From contig NZ_JACJTT010000021.1 in NCBI RefSeq assembly GCF_014698825.1, forward strand, positions 1-64,000: a stretch of 64,000 nt of DNA, written 5' to 3'. Position numbers and translations under genes: made by a program. This DNA is from Richelia sinica FACHB-800. Lineage in GTDB: Bacteria > Cyanobacteriota > Cyanobacteriia > Cyanobacteriales > Nostocaceae. The notes under the pieces are model-generated. The model saw only the letters and a list, made by a program, of their open reading frames with translations, ran no database searches and was not told the DNA's origin. Shown here piece by piece: positions 32,456 through 41,990 of this stretch. Numbering within the stretch: position 1 is the first letter of the stretch; each line of letters begins with the position of its first letter.

Positions 32456-33592
32456 TTAGATAGATTTTAACAATTGGGCAATTTGTTGGTTAATTGTGGT
32501 GAGATTAAATTTTTGGCTGGCAGTTAGTTGTGCTTGTTTCCCTAGATTGGTAATTGTTTGTGGGTGCTGAATGCAGGTGTTGATGATTTCCGCCAGTTTT
32601 TGGGGGTGGTTCGGTGGAACTAAAAAGCCATTGATGTTATGTGCGATTAGTTCTATGGCTCCTCCAGCTTGAGAGGCAATTACAGGTTTACCACATAACA
32701 TCCCTTCAACAATCACTCTACCAAAAGGTTCTGGGGCAGTGGAAGTATGGGCTATTAAGTCACAAGCTGCCATTAATTGGGGAATATCTGCGCGAAATCC
32801 TAAAAATTTAACTCTGTTTTCTAGTCCCTGTGCGCTTACTTGTGTATGTAATTCCTGCACATAATTTTTTTCTCCAAATAAGGCATCACCTACGAAAATA
32901 GCGATTACTTCTGGTGGACATTGAGCTAGTGCATTGATTAATATATGTTGTCCCTTCCAAGGGGAAAGACGGCTAAAATGTCCAATGACAAATTTACCTT
33001 CTATTCCTAATTGTTGTTTTAATCTGGCGATATCTTCAATGGCAGTATGATAATTTTCTGGGTGAAAGCCGTTATAAACAACTTTGACTATCTCTGATTT
33101 CCCACCAGCTGCCACAAATGCAGCTTGACTAGCTTGGGAATTAGCTATCACTAAGGATGCACAACGGTTAGCTAGGGTAATGGCAACTCGTAGGTTTGTG
33201 GGGCTAAAGTGTTCTAGGGAAAGAATGTCGTGTAAATGATAGACGAGGGGACAACGGGTTAATACACTAGCGATCGCACCAACTACTAAAGCTTTTTGTG
33301 TATTAGCATAGATAATATCAAAGTTTTTCGCCTGTTGAATGACTTGAGCAATTAACGGTGTGATTGTTCCCAAACTGGTTAATGCTGGAATCAAGCCACT
33401 TTCTTTTTTGACTTTGATGGACTTTTCGGTGAGAACTTGCACGGGAATTTGCTGCTGTTCCAGTAAATCTTTAAAGTCACCGTTAGCAAATAGACCTACT
33501 AGAGATGTTTTTCTATAAGGTTTGGCAATGTCAATTAAACATAATTCTGCACCACCGGGTTTACCGCTTTGGTCTAAGAAGAGTATTCGCAT
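32456..33592 (-). CDS. Glycosyltransferase family 4
   Basis: 378 residues, GT-B fold. N-terminal Rossmann half opens MRILFLDQSGKPGGAELCLID, with the GGAE glycine loop; the donor half has VGHFSRLSPWKGQHILI (~205-221) and the E-x7-E motif region PEPFGRVIVEGMLCGKPVIAS (split here as PEPFGRVIVEGML plus CGKPVIAS). It transfers a sugar from an NDP-donor, most likely in exopolysaccharide synthesis. It sits 16 bp downstream of another GT4 on the same strand, forming a two-gene unit. Acceptor and sugar are unknown. Confidence 0.88.
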   Translation of the reverse strand: MRILFLDQSGKPGGAELCLIDIAKPYRKTSLVGLFANGDFKDLLEQQQIPVQVLTEKSIKVKKESGLIPALTSLGTITPLIAQVIQQAKNFDIIYANTQKALVVGAIASVLTRCPLVYHLHDILSLEHFSPTNLRVAITLANRCASLVIANSQASQAAFVAAGGKSEIVKVVYNGFHPENYHTAIEDIARLKQQLGIEGKFVIGHFSRLSPWKGQHILINALAQCPPEVIAIFVGDALFGEKNYVQELHTQVSAQGLENRVKFLGFRADIPQLMAACDLIAHTSTAPEPFGRVIVEGMLCGKPVIASQAGGAIELIAHNINGFLVPPNHPQKLAEIINTCIQHPQTITNLGKQAQLTASQKFNLTTINQQIAQLLKSI

Positions 33593-33608
33593 ATTTTTGG
33601 GAAATCAA

Positions 33609-34808
33609 TTATTTTGTAGCTGTTCTTAATAAGACTTGTCGAACTTTTTGAGCAATATGAGTCCAATCATAATTAGTAGTTGTATATTCACGACATTCAG
33701 CCCTAGAAGGTAAAAATATTTTTCCTAAAATGGCTTGTTCTAAGGTATGAGCAATACTTGCGGATGTAATTGATTCTGTAATTAAATCTGGTGAGAATTT
33801 ATGCAAGATTTCTGGCATTCCTCCCACTGGTGTACAAACTACAGGAGTACCACAAGCTAGGGATTCAATAATGGCTAATCCAAATCCTTCAAAGGATTGA
33901 CTGGGCATAACTGTTAAATCAGCAGCTTGATAAGCAATTGGTAAATTAGCATCTGGTAAAAATCCTAAAAATTTGACGTGATTTTCTAAACCTAATTCAT
34001 CAGCTTGTTGTTGCAGTTGGTTTTGAATATGACCACGACCAGCTATGGCTAACCAAATATCAGGAATGCGATTTTTAATGGTAGCAATTGCCTGTAAAAG
34101 TTTATCTATTCCTGTTCTGTATACTAATCTACGAGAAGTAAAAATGATGGGGCGATCGCTTGGCCAATTTAGGTGCATTCTTGCGGCTTTTGGTGATAGT
34201 TGGGGTTGAAAATGCTCAATATCTACACCACCAGGAATGACATGGATTTTGTGTCCAGGAATTTGATATCTTTGATGTAAAATGTTACCAAAAGCTTGAC
34301 TAAGAACAATAAAGCGATCGCATCGGTTGTAGGTATTTTTTTCAATTAGCCATTCTTTTAAGAGAATACTCAGTTTTTTATCAACTACTTCCTGTTGACT
34401 TTCCGCAGCCCAAGGCCCATGGAAGCTGAAAGTAATAGGTATATCTTTGGGGAGAATATCTAAAATAGGAAAACTGTAGAGGGCAAAATGTAAATTAATG
34501 GCATCGGGTTTATCTACTCTAGTTTTCTGAAAATTTTGCCGAATAGACCACAATCTTTGGTAAATTGGGCTACTGGGATTAGCTAAATTAGTTAACTTAA
34601 TGAGTGGATTTTCTGAACTTTTAGGTATACCAACTCCACAAAGTTCTATTTTGTCCTGATTAGCAGCTAATTGATGTGTTAATTCATAGATATATCTTTC
34701 CAAACCACCTGGTGTTTGCGGAAACCAACCAGTTCCTAAAGTAAGTATTGATGCTGTTTCTAATTCATAGTTTTTGTTCTTACTTGCCACTGGTATATCT
34801 TCTCCCAT
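33609..34808 (-). CDS. Glycosyltransferase family 4
   Basis: 399 residues from the ATG at 34808; the GTG at 34823 would add five residues. The N-terminal half has the typical GTGWFPQTPGGLERYIYEL (GG-E loop), the hinge has IPGGVDIEHFQP, and the donor site has TSRRLVYRTGIDKLLQAI and QSFEGFGLAIIESLACG with the E-x7-E pattern (~310-320). Likely a retaining hexosyltransferase of polysaccharide synthesis. It precedes the second GT4 by 16 bp, so both probably act on the same glycan. Confidence 0.88.
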   Translation of the reverse strand: MGEDIPVASKNKNYELETASILTLGTGWFPQTPGGLERYIYELTHQLAANQDKIELCGVGIPKSSENPLIKLTNLANPSSPIYQRLWSIRQNFQKTRVDKPDAINLHFALYSFPILDILPKDIPITFSFHGPWAAESQQEVVDKKLSILLKEWLIEKNTYNRCDRFIVLSQAFGNILHQRYQIPGHKIHVIPGGVDIEHFQPQLSPKAARMHLNWPSDRPIIFTSRRLVYRTGIDKLLQAIATIKNRIPDIWLAIAGRGHIQNQLQQQADELGLENHVKFLGFLPDANLPIAYQAADLTVMPSQSFEGFGLAIIESLACGTPVVCTPVGGMPEILHKFSPDLITESITSASIAHTLEQAILGKIFLPSRAECREYTTTNYDWTHIAQKVRQVLLRTATK

Positions 34809-35450
34809 ATTTTTCACTACCACATATAGACATGCTTGTTGCTGCTTTTCTAGCGCATGTTTAAATAGTTTCTCTTGATTTTCCTCCTTTTATTCACCTG
34901 TCATATCAGGAAGGTGCCAAAAATCCTATCAAGATAAATCATTTCTAAAAAAATGTATATCGAGTTACTATTTTTTGGTTTTATTTTTATCCTAATAAAA
35001 TAGTTAACCAATATTTATTCAATTGAAGAATAAAAATTTTAAAAAAACAATGTTTTCTTGATAAAGTTTTGAATAAAAATGTTTATTCTGAGGGAAGCTC
35101 TGTTACTTTATGTAGGTATTGTCCCACTAGTAATAACAAGATTTAAAATTTCCGCCAATCCTTCTCTGGAGTGATTTATAAATCAACGACAAACTGTATT
35201 AATAACCAGAACACAGCATTAATTGCATGGTAATTAGTGGCAACAATTACATTTATGCCCAGTGAATATGGTGATAAAAACTTGGGAAATTTCAATTAAA
35301 TAAACAGGAAATAATTGCTGTAGTTACCCGGAAAACGATAAAGAATATATGAATAATTGGGAGCCAGCAATAAATTAATGATGTGGTGGTGCTTTGTATA
35401 AGTTGGCAGTCCTCAAAATGCTTCTTTAAAGCTTAATCTTGAGTGTTTTT
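34809..35450. other. Intergenic stretch, ~640 bp
   Basis: AT-rich divergent region between two glycan-related units. No reading frame above ~60 residues, no T-tract hairpin and no recognised repeat. Promoters for both sides should lie here, but no clear element was assigned. Confidence 0.5.
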
Positions 35451-37694
35451 ATGAAAAACAGATTATTGCTTCCATTCCAAAAATTTATCCACAAGATAAA
35501 TCAATACATCAATAATTTTTCTCGGCGTAGTAACAGATGGATTATACTCAGTTTTAACGGTTTATTGGGTTTAACTTGTGCATTATTGATTACATTTTTG
35601 GGAATGGCCATGGATAGGGCCAGTATCAGTCCCAACTCTAAAACTTATATAAAAATAGGCCTACCTTATCAAACTTCTTGGCTTGGTAATTCCATTGGTA
35701 ATGGTAGACTGCGGGTGCAAAATAATATCGAATCAATGTATGTAGCTGCCGATGGTACTGTATATACAAATAGCCATTGGGATGAAGCAGCAGCGGAAGC
35801 TGGTATATACAAAGATGGTAAACCGATCGCTATTTTAGAAGATACCCACGGTTGGAATCGCATTGGTGGTAAGGCCATCACTGTAAATAGCAAATATATT
35901 TTCATGGCTATGATACAGGGAGGCATGAAAAGCGATAAAGAAGATTATCCACCAGAAGGTAAAAATTGGTATTGTGTGAGACGCTATACCCTCCAGGGAA
36001 AAGCTGCACCCTTTAAGGGAGGACGTGGTTGGGATAAAAGCATGTTAATTACCAGTACAGAAACTGAAGTTACTGGTTTAGCAAATATCGGTGATAAATT
36101 ATTTGTCAGTATTGGTGGTGCGAACTTAGTTCGTGTTTACAATACGACCACCATGGAGGAAGTTAGCAGCTTTAGTGTGATTAATCCCGGTGCCATTACT
36201 GTAGACCGTCAAGGTACTTTGTGGATTATTCAAGCTAGAAGAGGCTTTATTCCTGCCACTGTGGCCCACTATTCACCAAAAGGAACGAAGTTAGCTGAAC
36301 AGATTCTTGATGTTGTCGATCCTTCAGCGATCGCTATTGATCATCGAGGTAGATTGTTAGTAGCAGACAATGGCCCCCGTCAGCAGGTTCTAATTTACGA
36401 TATCAGCAAGCAACCTACTCAAGTTGGAACTTTTGGCACCGAAAAGGGGATTTTTGGCGGTTTACCGGGAGAAGTTCATAGTTTAAAACTCTATGGCATC
36501 ACTGGTATTGGTACAGATGCCACAGGCAATTTCTATATCAATAACAATGGTTTCAACAAATCTGGCACCGATTTGAGGATGTATTCACCTTCCGGTCAAC
36601 AGTTATGGCAACTATTAGGATTGATATTTGTTGATAATGCCGATGCTGACCCAAAAACAGATGCAGCTAATGTCTTCACCAAGCATGAACAATATTTGAT
36701 GGATTACAATAAACCGGCTGGTAGACAGTGGGTTTATAAGGCTTATACTCTCAATCCCTTTAAATATCCTCAAGACCCTCGTCTGCATACATCACCAGAT
36801 GGCACATTTTTCCGTCGTATTCAAGGAAAGCCCTACCTGTTTCTGACGGATATGTATAATCAGTTTTTGCAAATTTATCGTTTCCAACCAGACACAGATG
36901 GGAAAATTGCCATTCCTGCGGGGATGTTTGTAGGCACTAATGCAGAAGGGAAAGAATCTATCCAAGGTAACTGGCCACCTCATCAACCAGTGAAGGGAGA
37001 ATGGATTTGGCGCGATCGCAATGGCAATGGTGGATTTGATAAAACTGAATATGATAGCAGTGAAGATTATCCCTATATTGGGGGATGGTGGGTAGATAGC
37101 AAAGGTGATGTGTGGAAAACTTTACGCACCCAAGATGGTATTGGCATCCGTCATTATCCCTTACTGGGGATAGATGCTAAAGGTAATCCCATCTACAGCT
37201 ACAAATCGATGGTGAAAGAAACCACTCCTAGTTTCATTACAGATATACGTCGCATAGAGTATTTTCCAGAAACAGATACTATGTATTTATCTGGTTTTAC
37301 AAAAGAACATCCACCTGTGGGTGACGACTATGGAGTAGTAGGTTCAGAAATTGCTAGATTTGATAATTGGAGTCAAGGAAATCGTAATGCCACTTGGCGG
37401 GCTGTTGTTCCTTATGATACTACTGGTCAGCGTCAAATCTCCACAGCTGCCATGAGTATAGCCGGTGATTATCTATTTACAATTACAGTCAAAACAGCCG
37501 AAGTGTCGGTGTTTAACTTAGCCAACGGAGAACTAGTGAAAAAGTTCAGTCCAGGCCCAGAAGTTGACCAAGAAAGTGGTTGGGTTGATATACCCTATGG
37601 TATTCGTGCTTTCCGTCGTGCTAATGGCGAATATCTGTTATTTGCAGAAGAAAACTGGAAAGGTAAAGTTCTAGTGTATCAGTTACCTATCTAA
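35451..37694 (+). CDS. Membrane-anchored beta-propeller-like protein with EF-hand-like loop
   Basis: 747 residues from the ATG at 35451; a TTG at 35439 adds four. A basic N-terminus (~1-30) and one hydrophobic segment (~32-58) suggest a type II anchor with the bulk outside the membrane. The large outer part has repeated NHL/SMP-30-like strands (MYVAADGTVYTNS, ITVDRQGTLWIIQ, IAIDHRGRLLVADNG, IGTDATGNFYINNNG). A calcium-loop-like motif DRNGNGGFDKTEY lies near residue 525. No catalytic residues were recognised. The flanking glycosyltransferases suggest a role in handling or binding envelope glycan, but this is context only. The gene ends at a strong terminator (37755-37790), so it is monocistronic. 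A homologous lyase or sugar-binding function cannot be excluded. Confidence 0.75.
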   Translation: MKNRLLLPFQKFIHKINQYINNFSRRSNRWIILSFNGLLGLTCALLITFLGMAMDRASISPNSKTYIKIGLPYQTSWLGNSIGNGRLRVQNNIESMYVAADGTVYTNSHWDEAAAEAGIYKDGKPIAILEDTHGWNRIGGKAITVNSKYIFMAMIQGGMKSDKEDYPPEGKNWYCVRRYTLQGKAAPFKGGRGWDKSMLITSTETEVTGLANIGDKLFVSIGGANLVRVYNTTTMEEVSSFSVINPGAITVDRQGTLWIIQARRGFIPATVAHYSPKGTKLAEQILDVVDPSAIAIDHRGRLLVADNGPRQQVLIYDISKQPTQVGTFGTEKGIFGGLPGEVHSLKLYGITGIGTDATGNFYINNNGFNKSGTDLRMYSPSGQQLWQLLGLIFVDNADADPKTDAANVFTKHEQYLMDYNKPAGRQWVYKAYTLNPFKYPQDPRLHTSPDGTFFRRIQGKPYLFLTDMYNQFLQIYRFQPDTDGKIAIPAGMFVGTNAEGKESIQGNWPPHQPVKGEWIWRDRNGNGGFDKTEYDSSEDYPYIGGWWVDSKGDVWKTLRTQDGIGIRHYPLLGIDAKGNPIYSYKSMVKETTPSFITDIRRIEYFPETDTMYLSGFTKEHPPVGDDYGVVGSEIARFDNWSQGNRNATWRAVVPYDTTGQRQISTAAMSIAGDYLFTITVKTAEVSVFNLANGELVKKFSPGPEVDQESGWVDIPYGIRAFRRANGEYLLFAEENWKGKVLVYQLPI

Positions 37695-38218
37695 TCATTC
37701 TCATGATCTAGAAACCTTCATTCCAACTATCTTTTAGGAAATAACTCTATATTGGCGGTAATTGATTAATTTTAATTGCCGCTTTTTTATTTTATCTATT
37801 CTTAAATGTGATTATCTCTGTGCATAAATACATCTCTATAGTTATTATTATTAGACTTAAATTTATTTACACTTCATACTTTTATGCGAAATTAACACAA
37901 AAAACAAGAAATAAACAACCGAAGCTCAATTATGATGAAATTAATGATTTAGGTTCTTCAGAAAAATACATTTTTTGCTAACAGGTCACAATTATGCCAA
38001 TTAAACATAAACATCAATAGCAGAACATAATAATTTATATATTTCTAGATTGTATTGATAAATTCAAATGACAATAAAACAGACAAATTCATATATTCAT
38101 GCAAAACATCGCCTAAAATTAGTCACCAAATTACAACAATTGATTTTTTCTATCTAGTTTACACTTGTCTGGACACCAAATAAATTGAGAATCCAGTGAT
38201 TTAACTTCACTAAAATTT
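37695..38218. other. Intergenic stretch, 524 bp
   Basis: Begins with the terminator at 37755-37790; the rest is a very AT-rich upstream region for the PIG-L gene with no reading frame or repeat recognised. Confidence 0.55.
37755..37790 (+). terminator. Intrinsic terminator of the propeller gene
   Basis: Arms GCGGTAATT (37755-37763) and AATTGCCGC (37774-37782), with one G-T pair, followed directly by TTTTTTATTTT. Confidence 0.85.
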
Positions 38219-39004
38219 ATGCCAAGTAAAGCCATCTTAAAACAAATACAAAAATTAATTCCCATCTATTTGCTCAGATTATTGCAAGAACTTCATGCCA
38301 ATTTAGTTTCTCGTTGGATTCTCACCTGGGGAAGTACACCACTGACCGTTAGTGAAAAATCAGTGCTGGTTTTTTCACCCCACCAAGATGATGAAACCTT
38401 CGGTTGTGGGGGCATGATTGCCATCAAACGTGAACAAAAAATTCCCGTCACCGTGGCATTTTTAACTGATGGACGAGGTTCACATGGTTTAGAAATACAA
38501 ACTCAAAACCAAATTGTTCAAGTCCGTAAACAGGAATCATTAAAAGCATTAAGTATTTTGGGTGTAGAAGCTTCAGATATTTATTTTTTAGACCATCCAG
38601 ATGGTAGCTTACAAACACTAGATTCATCAAGTAGAAAAAAAATTATTACTCAAATTATCGCCTTATTAAATTCTTGTAAACCAGGAGAGATATATGTTCC
38701 CCATCGTCTAGATTCTCATCAAGACCACGAAGCTACATACGAATTAGTTAAAGAAGCAATCGCCCAAATAGGAATGAAAGTCGAATTACTCGAATATCCT
38801 ATTTGGTTATTTTGGCGAGCACCAGTATTTATTATGTTGAAATGGCAACATCTAACCGCAGCATATCGATTAGCCATTCCCTCGGTGCAGGAGAAAAAGC
38901 AGCAAGCTATTGCTATCTATAATTCTCAAACTCAAGTTTTACCTCATGGGTTTATCCAACAATTTACTAAACCCATGGAAATATTTTTTAAAACAGAATT
39001 CTAG
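38219..39004 (+). CDS. PIG-L family deacetylase
   Basis: 261 residues. The zinc motif appears as FSPHQDDETFGCGG (~57-70), with His and Asp-Asp corresponding to PHxDD, and the second site as HRLDSHQDH (~162-170), the HxxH-like element of LmbE/PIG-L enzymes. These remove acetyl groups from N-acetylglucosamine-linked substrates (GlcNAc-PI, mycothiol or bacillithiol precursors, polysaccharide). No signal peptide, so likely cytoplasmic. It is followed 40 bp later by a GT4 on the same strand, suggesting a deacetylase and glycosyltransferase pair that acts on one glycoconjugate. Confidence 0.88.
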   Translation: MPSKAILKQIQKLIPIYLLRLLQELHANLVSRWILTWGSTPLTVSEKSVLVFSPHQDDETFGCGGMIAIKREQKIPVTVAFLTDGRGSHGLEIQTQNQIVQVRKQESLKALSILGVEASDIYFLDHPDGSLQTLDSSSRKKIITQIIALLNSCKPGEIYVPHRLDSHQDHEATYELVKEAIAQIGMKVELLEYPIWLFWRAPVFIMLKWQHLTAAYRLAIPSVQEKKQQAIAIYNSQTQVLPHGFIQQFTKPMEIFFKTEF

Positions 39005-39044
39005 CCTCAATTTCTGTAAATTAATTACTAGAGGAAAATTTTAT

Positions 39045-40154
39045 ATGCGAATTCTCCATATTACAAACCACGTCCAAAAAGTTGGTAATGGCATTGTAAA
39101 TGTAGCTGTAGATTTAGCATGTTTACAAGCCAACGAAGGCTATCAAGTTGCTGTAGCCTCTAATGGAGGAGAATATGAAGAATTATTAGCAGATTATGGG
39201 GTTCAGCATTTTCAACTTGACCAGTCACGGACATTACCCAACATCATGAAAGCAGCTTGGTGTTATCGGCAGATTGTGGAGAACTTTCAACCGACGATTG
39301 TTCATGCTCATATGATGACGGGGATTGTACTTGCACGTCTTCTGAAATATACCAGTGGATATGGTTTAGTTTCTACAGTTCACAATGAATTTCAACGCAG
39401 TTCTGTTTTGATGGGTGTTGCAGATCGAGTTATTGCTGTGAGTAAAGCTGTAGCTGAGTCCATGACTCGCAGAGGAATTCCACCGCAAAAATTGCGTGTA
39501 GTGCCTAATGGAACTTTAGGAAGTCCAAGACACCAAAGCATCCATAGTTATGAACCAATTACCCTCAACCATCCAGCTATTACTACAGTAGCCGGAATGT
39601 ATAGCCGCAAAGGAATTATTGAGTTAATTGAGGCTTTTAGTAAAATTGCCTTAGATTTTCCCCAAGCCCATTTATATCTAGTAGGAGACGGGCCAGAACG
39701 CGGTTTGTTTGAGGAAATTGCCAACAAAACACCCTGTAGCGATCGCATTCATTTTGAAGGTTTTCAACCCGAACCGCAACGGTACATGTTAGAAAGCGAT
39801 ATTTTCGTCCTCGCTTCTCACTGCGAATCCTTTGGTTTAGTCCTCACAGAAGCTAGAGAAGCAGGTTGTGCCATTATTGCCTCCGATGTAGATGGTATTC
39901 CCGAAACATTAGATCATCGTCAAGCTGGCATTCTTGTGCCACCGAAAAATAGTCAAGCCTTGGCAAATGCTTTAGCCCAACTACTCAGCAATTCTCAACA
40001 ACTTGCTTATTGGAAACATCGTGCCCAACAAAATATAGAACGTTTCCACGCGGTAAGAGTGAATAAAGAAACAATTTCTGTTTATCGTGAATTAATCAAA
40101 CAATATGATGTCGCCCCACGATTAGCAATGCAGAAATTATTAGTTAGTAAATAA
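39045..40154 (+). CDS. Glycosyltransferase family 4 paired with the PIG-L deacetylase
   Basis: 369 residues from the ATG at 39045, which has AGAGGA about 10 bases upstream and begins MRILHITNHVQKVGNGIVNV, the GT-B start; a longer frame overlapping the PIG-L gene is not used. Donor-site features: GMYSRKGIIELIEAF, VGDGPERG, and HCESFGLVLTEAREAGC with the E-x7-E pair (~295-305). The C-terminal ~15 residues (DVAPRLAMQKLLVSK) look like a membrane-surface helix. A hairpin with a T-tract follows the stop at 40177. Acceptor unknown; pairing with a deacetylase hints at a GlcNAc/GlcN-containing product. Confidence 0.88.
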   Translation: MRILHITNHVQKVGNGIVNVAVDLACLQANEGYQVAVASNGGEYEELLADYGVQHFQLDQSRTLPNIMKAAWCYRQIVENFQPTIVHAHMMTGIVLARLLKYTSGYGLVSTVHNEFQRSSVLMGVADRVIAVSKAVAESMTRRGIPPQKLRVVPNGTLGSPRHQSIHSYEPITLNHPAITTVAGMYSRKGIIELIEAFSKIALDFPQAHLYLVGDGPERGLFEEIANKTPCSDRIHFEGFQPEPQRYMLESDIFVLASHCESFGLVLTEAREAGCAIIASDVDGIPETLDHRQAGILVPPKNSQALANALAQLLSNSQQLAYWKHRAQQNIERFHAVRVNKETISVYRELIKQYDVAPRLAMQKLLVSK

Positions 40155-40617
40155 TAATTGTTACCAATGTTTTGGAGCGGGCTATTTAGCCCGCCTTTTG
40201 CATATTAATCATTTTTTGTCAATATTAGAACTTACCCGCCAGTCACAGAATAATGAGCCACCTATCGAAGACAGCGTTCGCACAGCAAAGGAAAGAGGGT
40301 TTGAGACATATCTTGCCTAACTGCTGAATATTTACAATCTAAAATACATAAATAATTTTTTATTGAAGGTTTAGTAAATTTACTGTAAATATATAAAATT
40401 TTTAATTAAGTAAAAATTAGATGAATTCACTAAAAAAACATAAAAAGATTCACTTTGTTTAATATTTAACAAAGTTACTGTTAAAACAAATTTTAATCAT
40501 TACTTTTAATGCTTTTATATTGGTATCAAGTCAGGGAAATTGCTGATAAATGTCTGCAAATATGCAATTTATCACCATTATCCACCATGAAGATAAAAAA
40601 TTCATTAATTTAATCCG
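40155..40617. other. Intergenic stretch, 463 bp
   Basis: Begins with the terminator at 40177-40200. A GTTCGCACAGCAAAGG word at ~40269 resembles the GCGAACAG repeats. The rest is AT-rich upstream DNA for the PEP-CTERM gene; no gene. Confidence 0.5.
40177..40200 (+). terminator. Terminator of the PIG-L/GT4 pair
   Basis: Hairpin GCGGGCTA-TT-TAGCCCGC (40177-40194) followed by CTTTTG, 22 bp past the stop. It is also a variant of the GCGGGC-type hairpin repeats elsewhere in the window. Confidence 0.7.
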
Positions 40618-41790
40618 ATGAAGACAATAAATAAACAGAGTTTTGCTCTACCAGCATCACTACTGTTAGGAACATTTGGTATTTTTTGCTTTGATGTAAA
40701 TCAAGCTAACGCCACCCTACTCATTAGCAATAGTGGCAGCAATACCATCACTATTTTTGATGAACAAACAGGCAGTTTTTTGGGTGATTTTACCACTCCT
40801 GGCAATGGTGGTTTACGTGACCCTGATGACTTAACCTTTGGGCCTGATGGCAACCTTTATGTGAGTAATGGTGGATCTTCTGCCTTGAATTTGTTTGACT
40901 CTTTATATCCCAACGATTCTGCCGTGTTGCGTTTCAGTCGCACTGGAGAATTTTTAGGTGTAGCGGCTTCTGGTAATGAGTTGATTCGTCCTTATGGTAA
41001 TGCCTTTGGTCCCGATGGAATGCTCTATGTGAGTAGTTTTCGCACTAATCAAATATTGAAATTCAACCCCACAACCGGAGAATTTTTAGGCGTTTTTGCT
41101 TCTGATAATAATAATGGTCAAGGGTCTTTAAATGGGTTAAATGGCCCCAATGATTTGTTATTTGGCCCAGATGGTAGCCTTTATGTTACTACCCAAGGTT
41201 CTGCTAATGATCAAAATGGGGATTTGGATTATCTTTACGATAGCCAAGTTTTACGTTACAGTCCAGAACAGGTAGCAGGGATAGAACCTACTACAAACCC
41301 TAGTGTTTTTGTTTCCCAACCAACACCATTACCAGAAAGTTTTGGATTTGTTAGTTTACTAGGACTAGCTCTTGCACCGAACAATGATATCGTTGTTAGT
41401 GATTTTGCTGGAGGAATTCGTCGCTATAACTCGGCAGGAAATCTAGTTGATATAATTTCAACTAACTATACCAACACAATTTACAGCAGTAACTTTATTG
41501 GTAACTTAACCTTTGGAAATGGTGCTTTTAGCAATAATCTTTATGTTGCTGGTTTTGATTTTACTCAGAACAATATAGGCTCAATTTTAGCCTTCAATGG
41601 AGCGACTGGTAGTGAAACCAGTTTTACTGGTGTTGCATTTAGTAACCCTAATTTAGTGCGGTCTATTGGTATTACTGCGGTACCAGTTCCAGAAAAATCT
41701 ACATTGGTATGGAGTCTAATTACCTTTGGTGCATTATGTGCAATTAGCCAGAAAAAGCGTAAAAATAAATTTATGCCAATGAGTAATTAA
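40618..41790 (+). CDS. Exported PEP-CTERM beta-propeller protein
   Basis: 390 residues. Signal peptide (1-33) with a hydrophobic core LPASLLLGTFGIFCF and a cleavage site near QANA. The body carries NHL/SMP-30-like repeats, with three FGPDG(N/M/S)LYV motifs and further blades, and looks like a single propeller. The C-terminus is a PEP-CTERM sorting tag: VPVPEKS, a hydrophobic stretch and the basic end QKKRKNK. Such proteins are processed by an exosortase and attached to or passed through extracellular polysaccharide; the exosortase is not in the window. The ligand is unknown. Its place next to polysaccharide genes fits a matrix protein. Confidence 0.88.
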   Translation: MKTINKQSFALPASLLLGTFGIFCFDVNQANATLLISNSGSNTITIFDEQTGSFLGDFTTPGNGGLRDPDDLTFGPDGNLYVSNGGSSALNLFDSLYPNDSAVLRFSRTGEFLGVAASGNELIRPYGNAFGPDGMLYVSSFRTNQILKFNPTTGEFLGVFASDNNNGQGSLNGLNGPNDLLFGPDGSLYVTTQGSANDQNGDLDYLYDSQVLRYSPEQVAGIEPTTNPSVFVSQPTPLPESFGFVSLLGLALAPNNDIVVSDFAGGIRRYNSAGNLVDIISTNYTNTIYSSNFIGNLTFGNGAFSNNLYVAGFDFTQNNIGSILAFNGATGSETSFTGVAFSNPNLVRSIGITAVPVPEKSTLVWSLITFGALCAISQKKRKNKFMPMSN

Positions 41791-41901
41791 AAATTGCACA
41801 GAGATAATTTCATCAGGGTTTCATTTGTTATCTAGACAAACTATTGAGCAAGATAGTTGTTGATTAGCATCATTAAAGATGATATTCATCTATAGCAGGG
41901 G

Positions 41902-41926
41902 ACAGGTTACAGGTTACAGGTTACAG
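41902..41926. repeat. Short tandem heptamer repeat (CAGGTTA)n
   Basis: ACAGGTTACAGGTTACAG and one further unit give three full CAGGTTA copies and a partial one in a row. Heptanucleotide tandem repeats of this kind (STRR) are known in heterocystous cyanobacteria. It lies between the PEP-CTERM gene and the aspartoacylase, and no function is known. Confidence 0.7.
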
Positions 41927-41990
41927 TACTAAAAGCCTTTTTGTGTCTAAGTTTTAGTTGTAGTTAATATCCTAACTGTCTTGTCTACAG

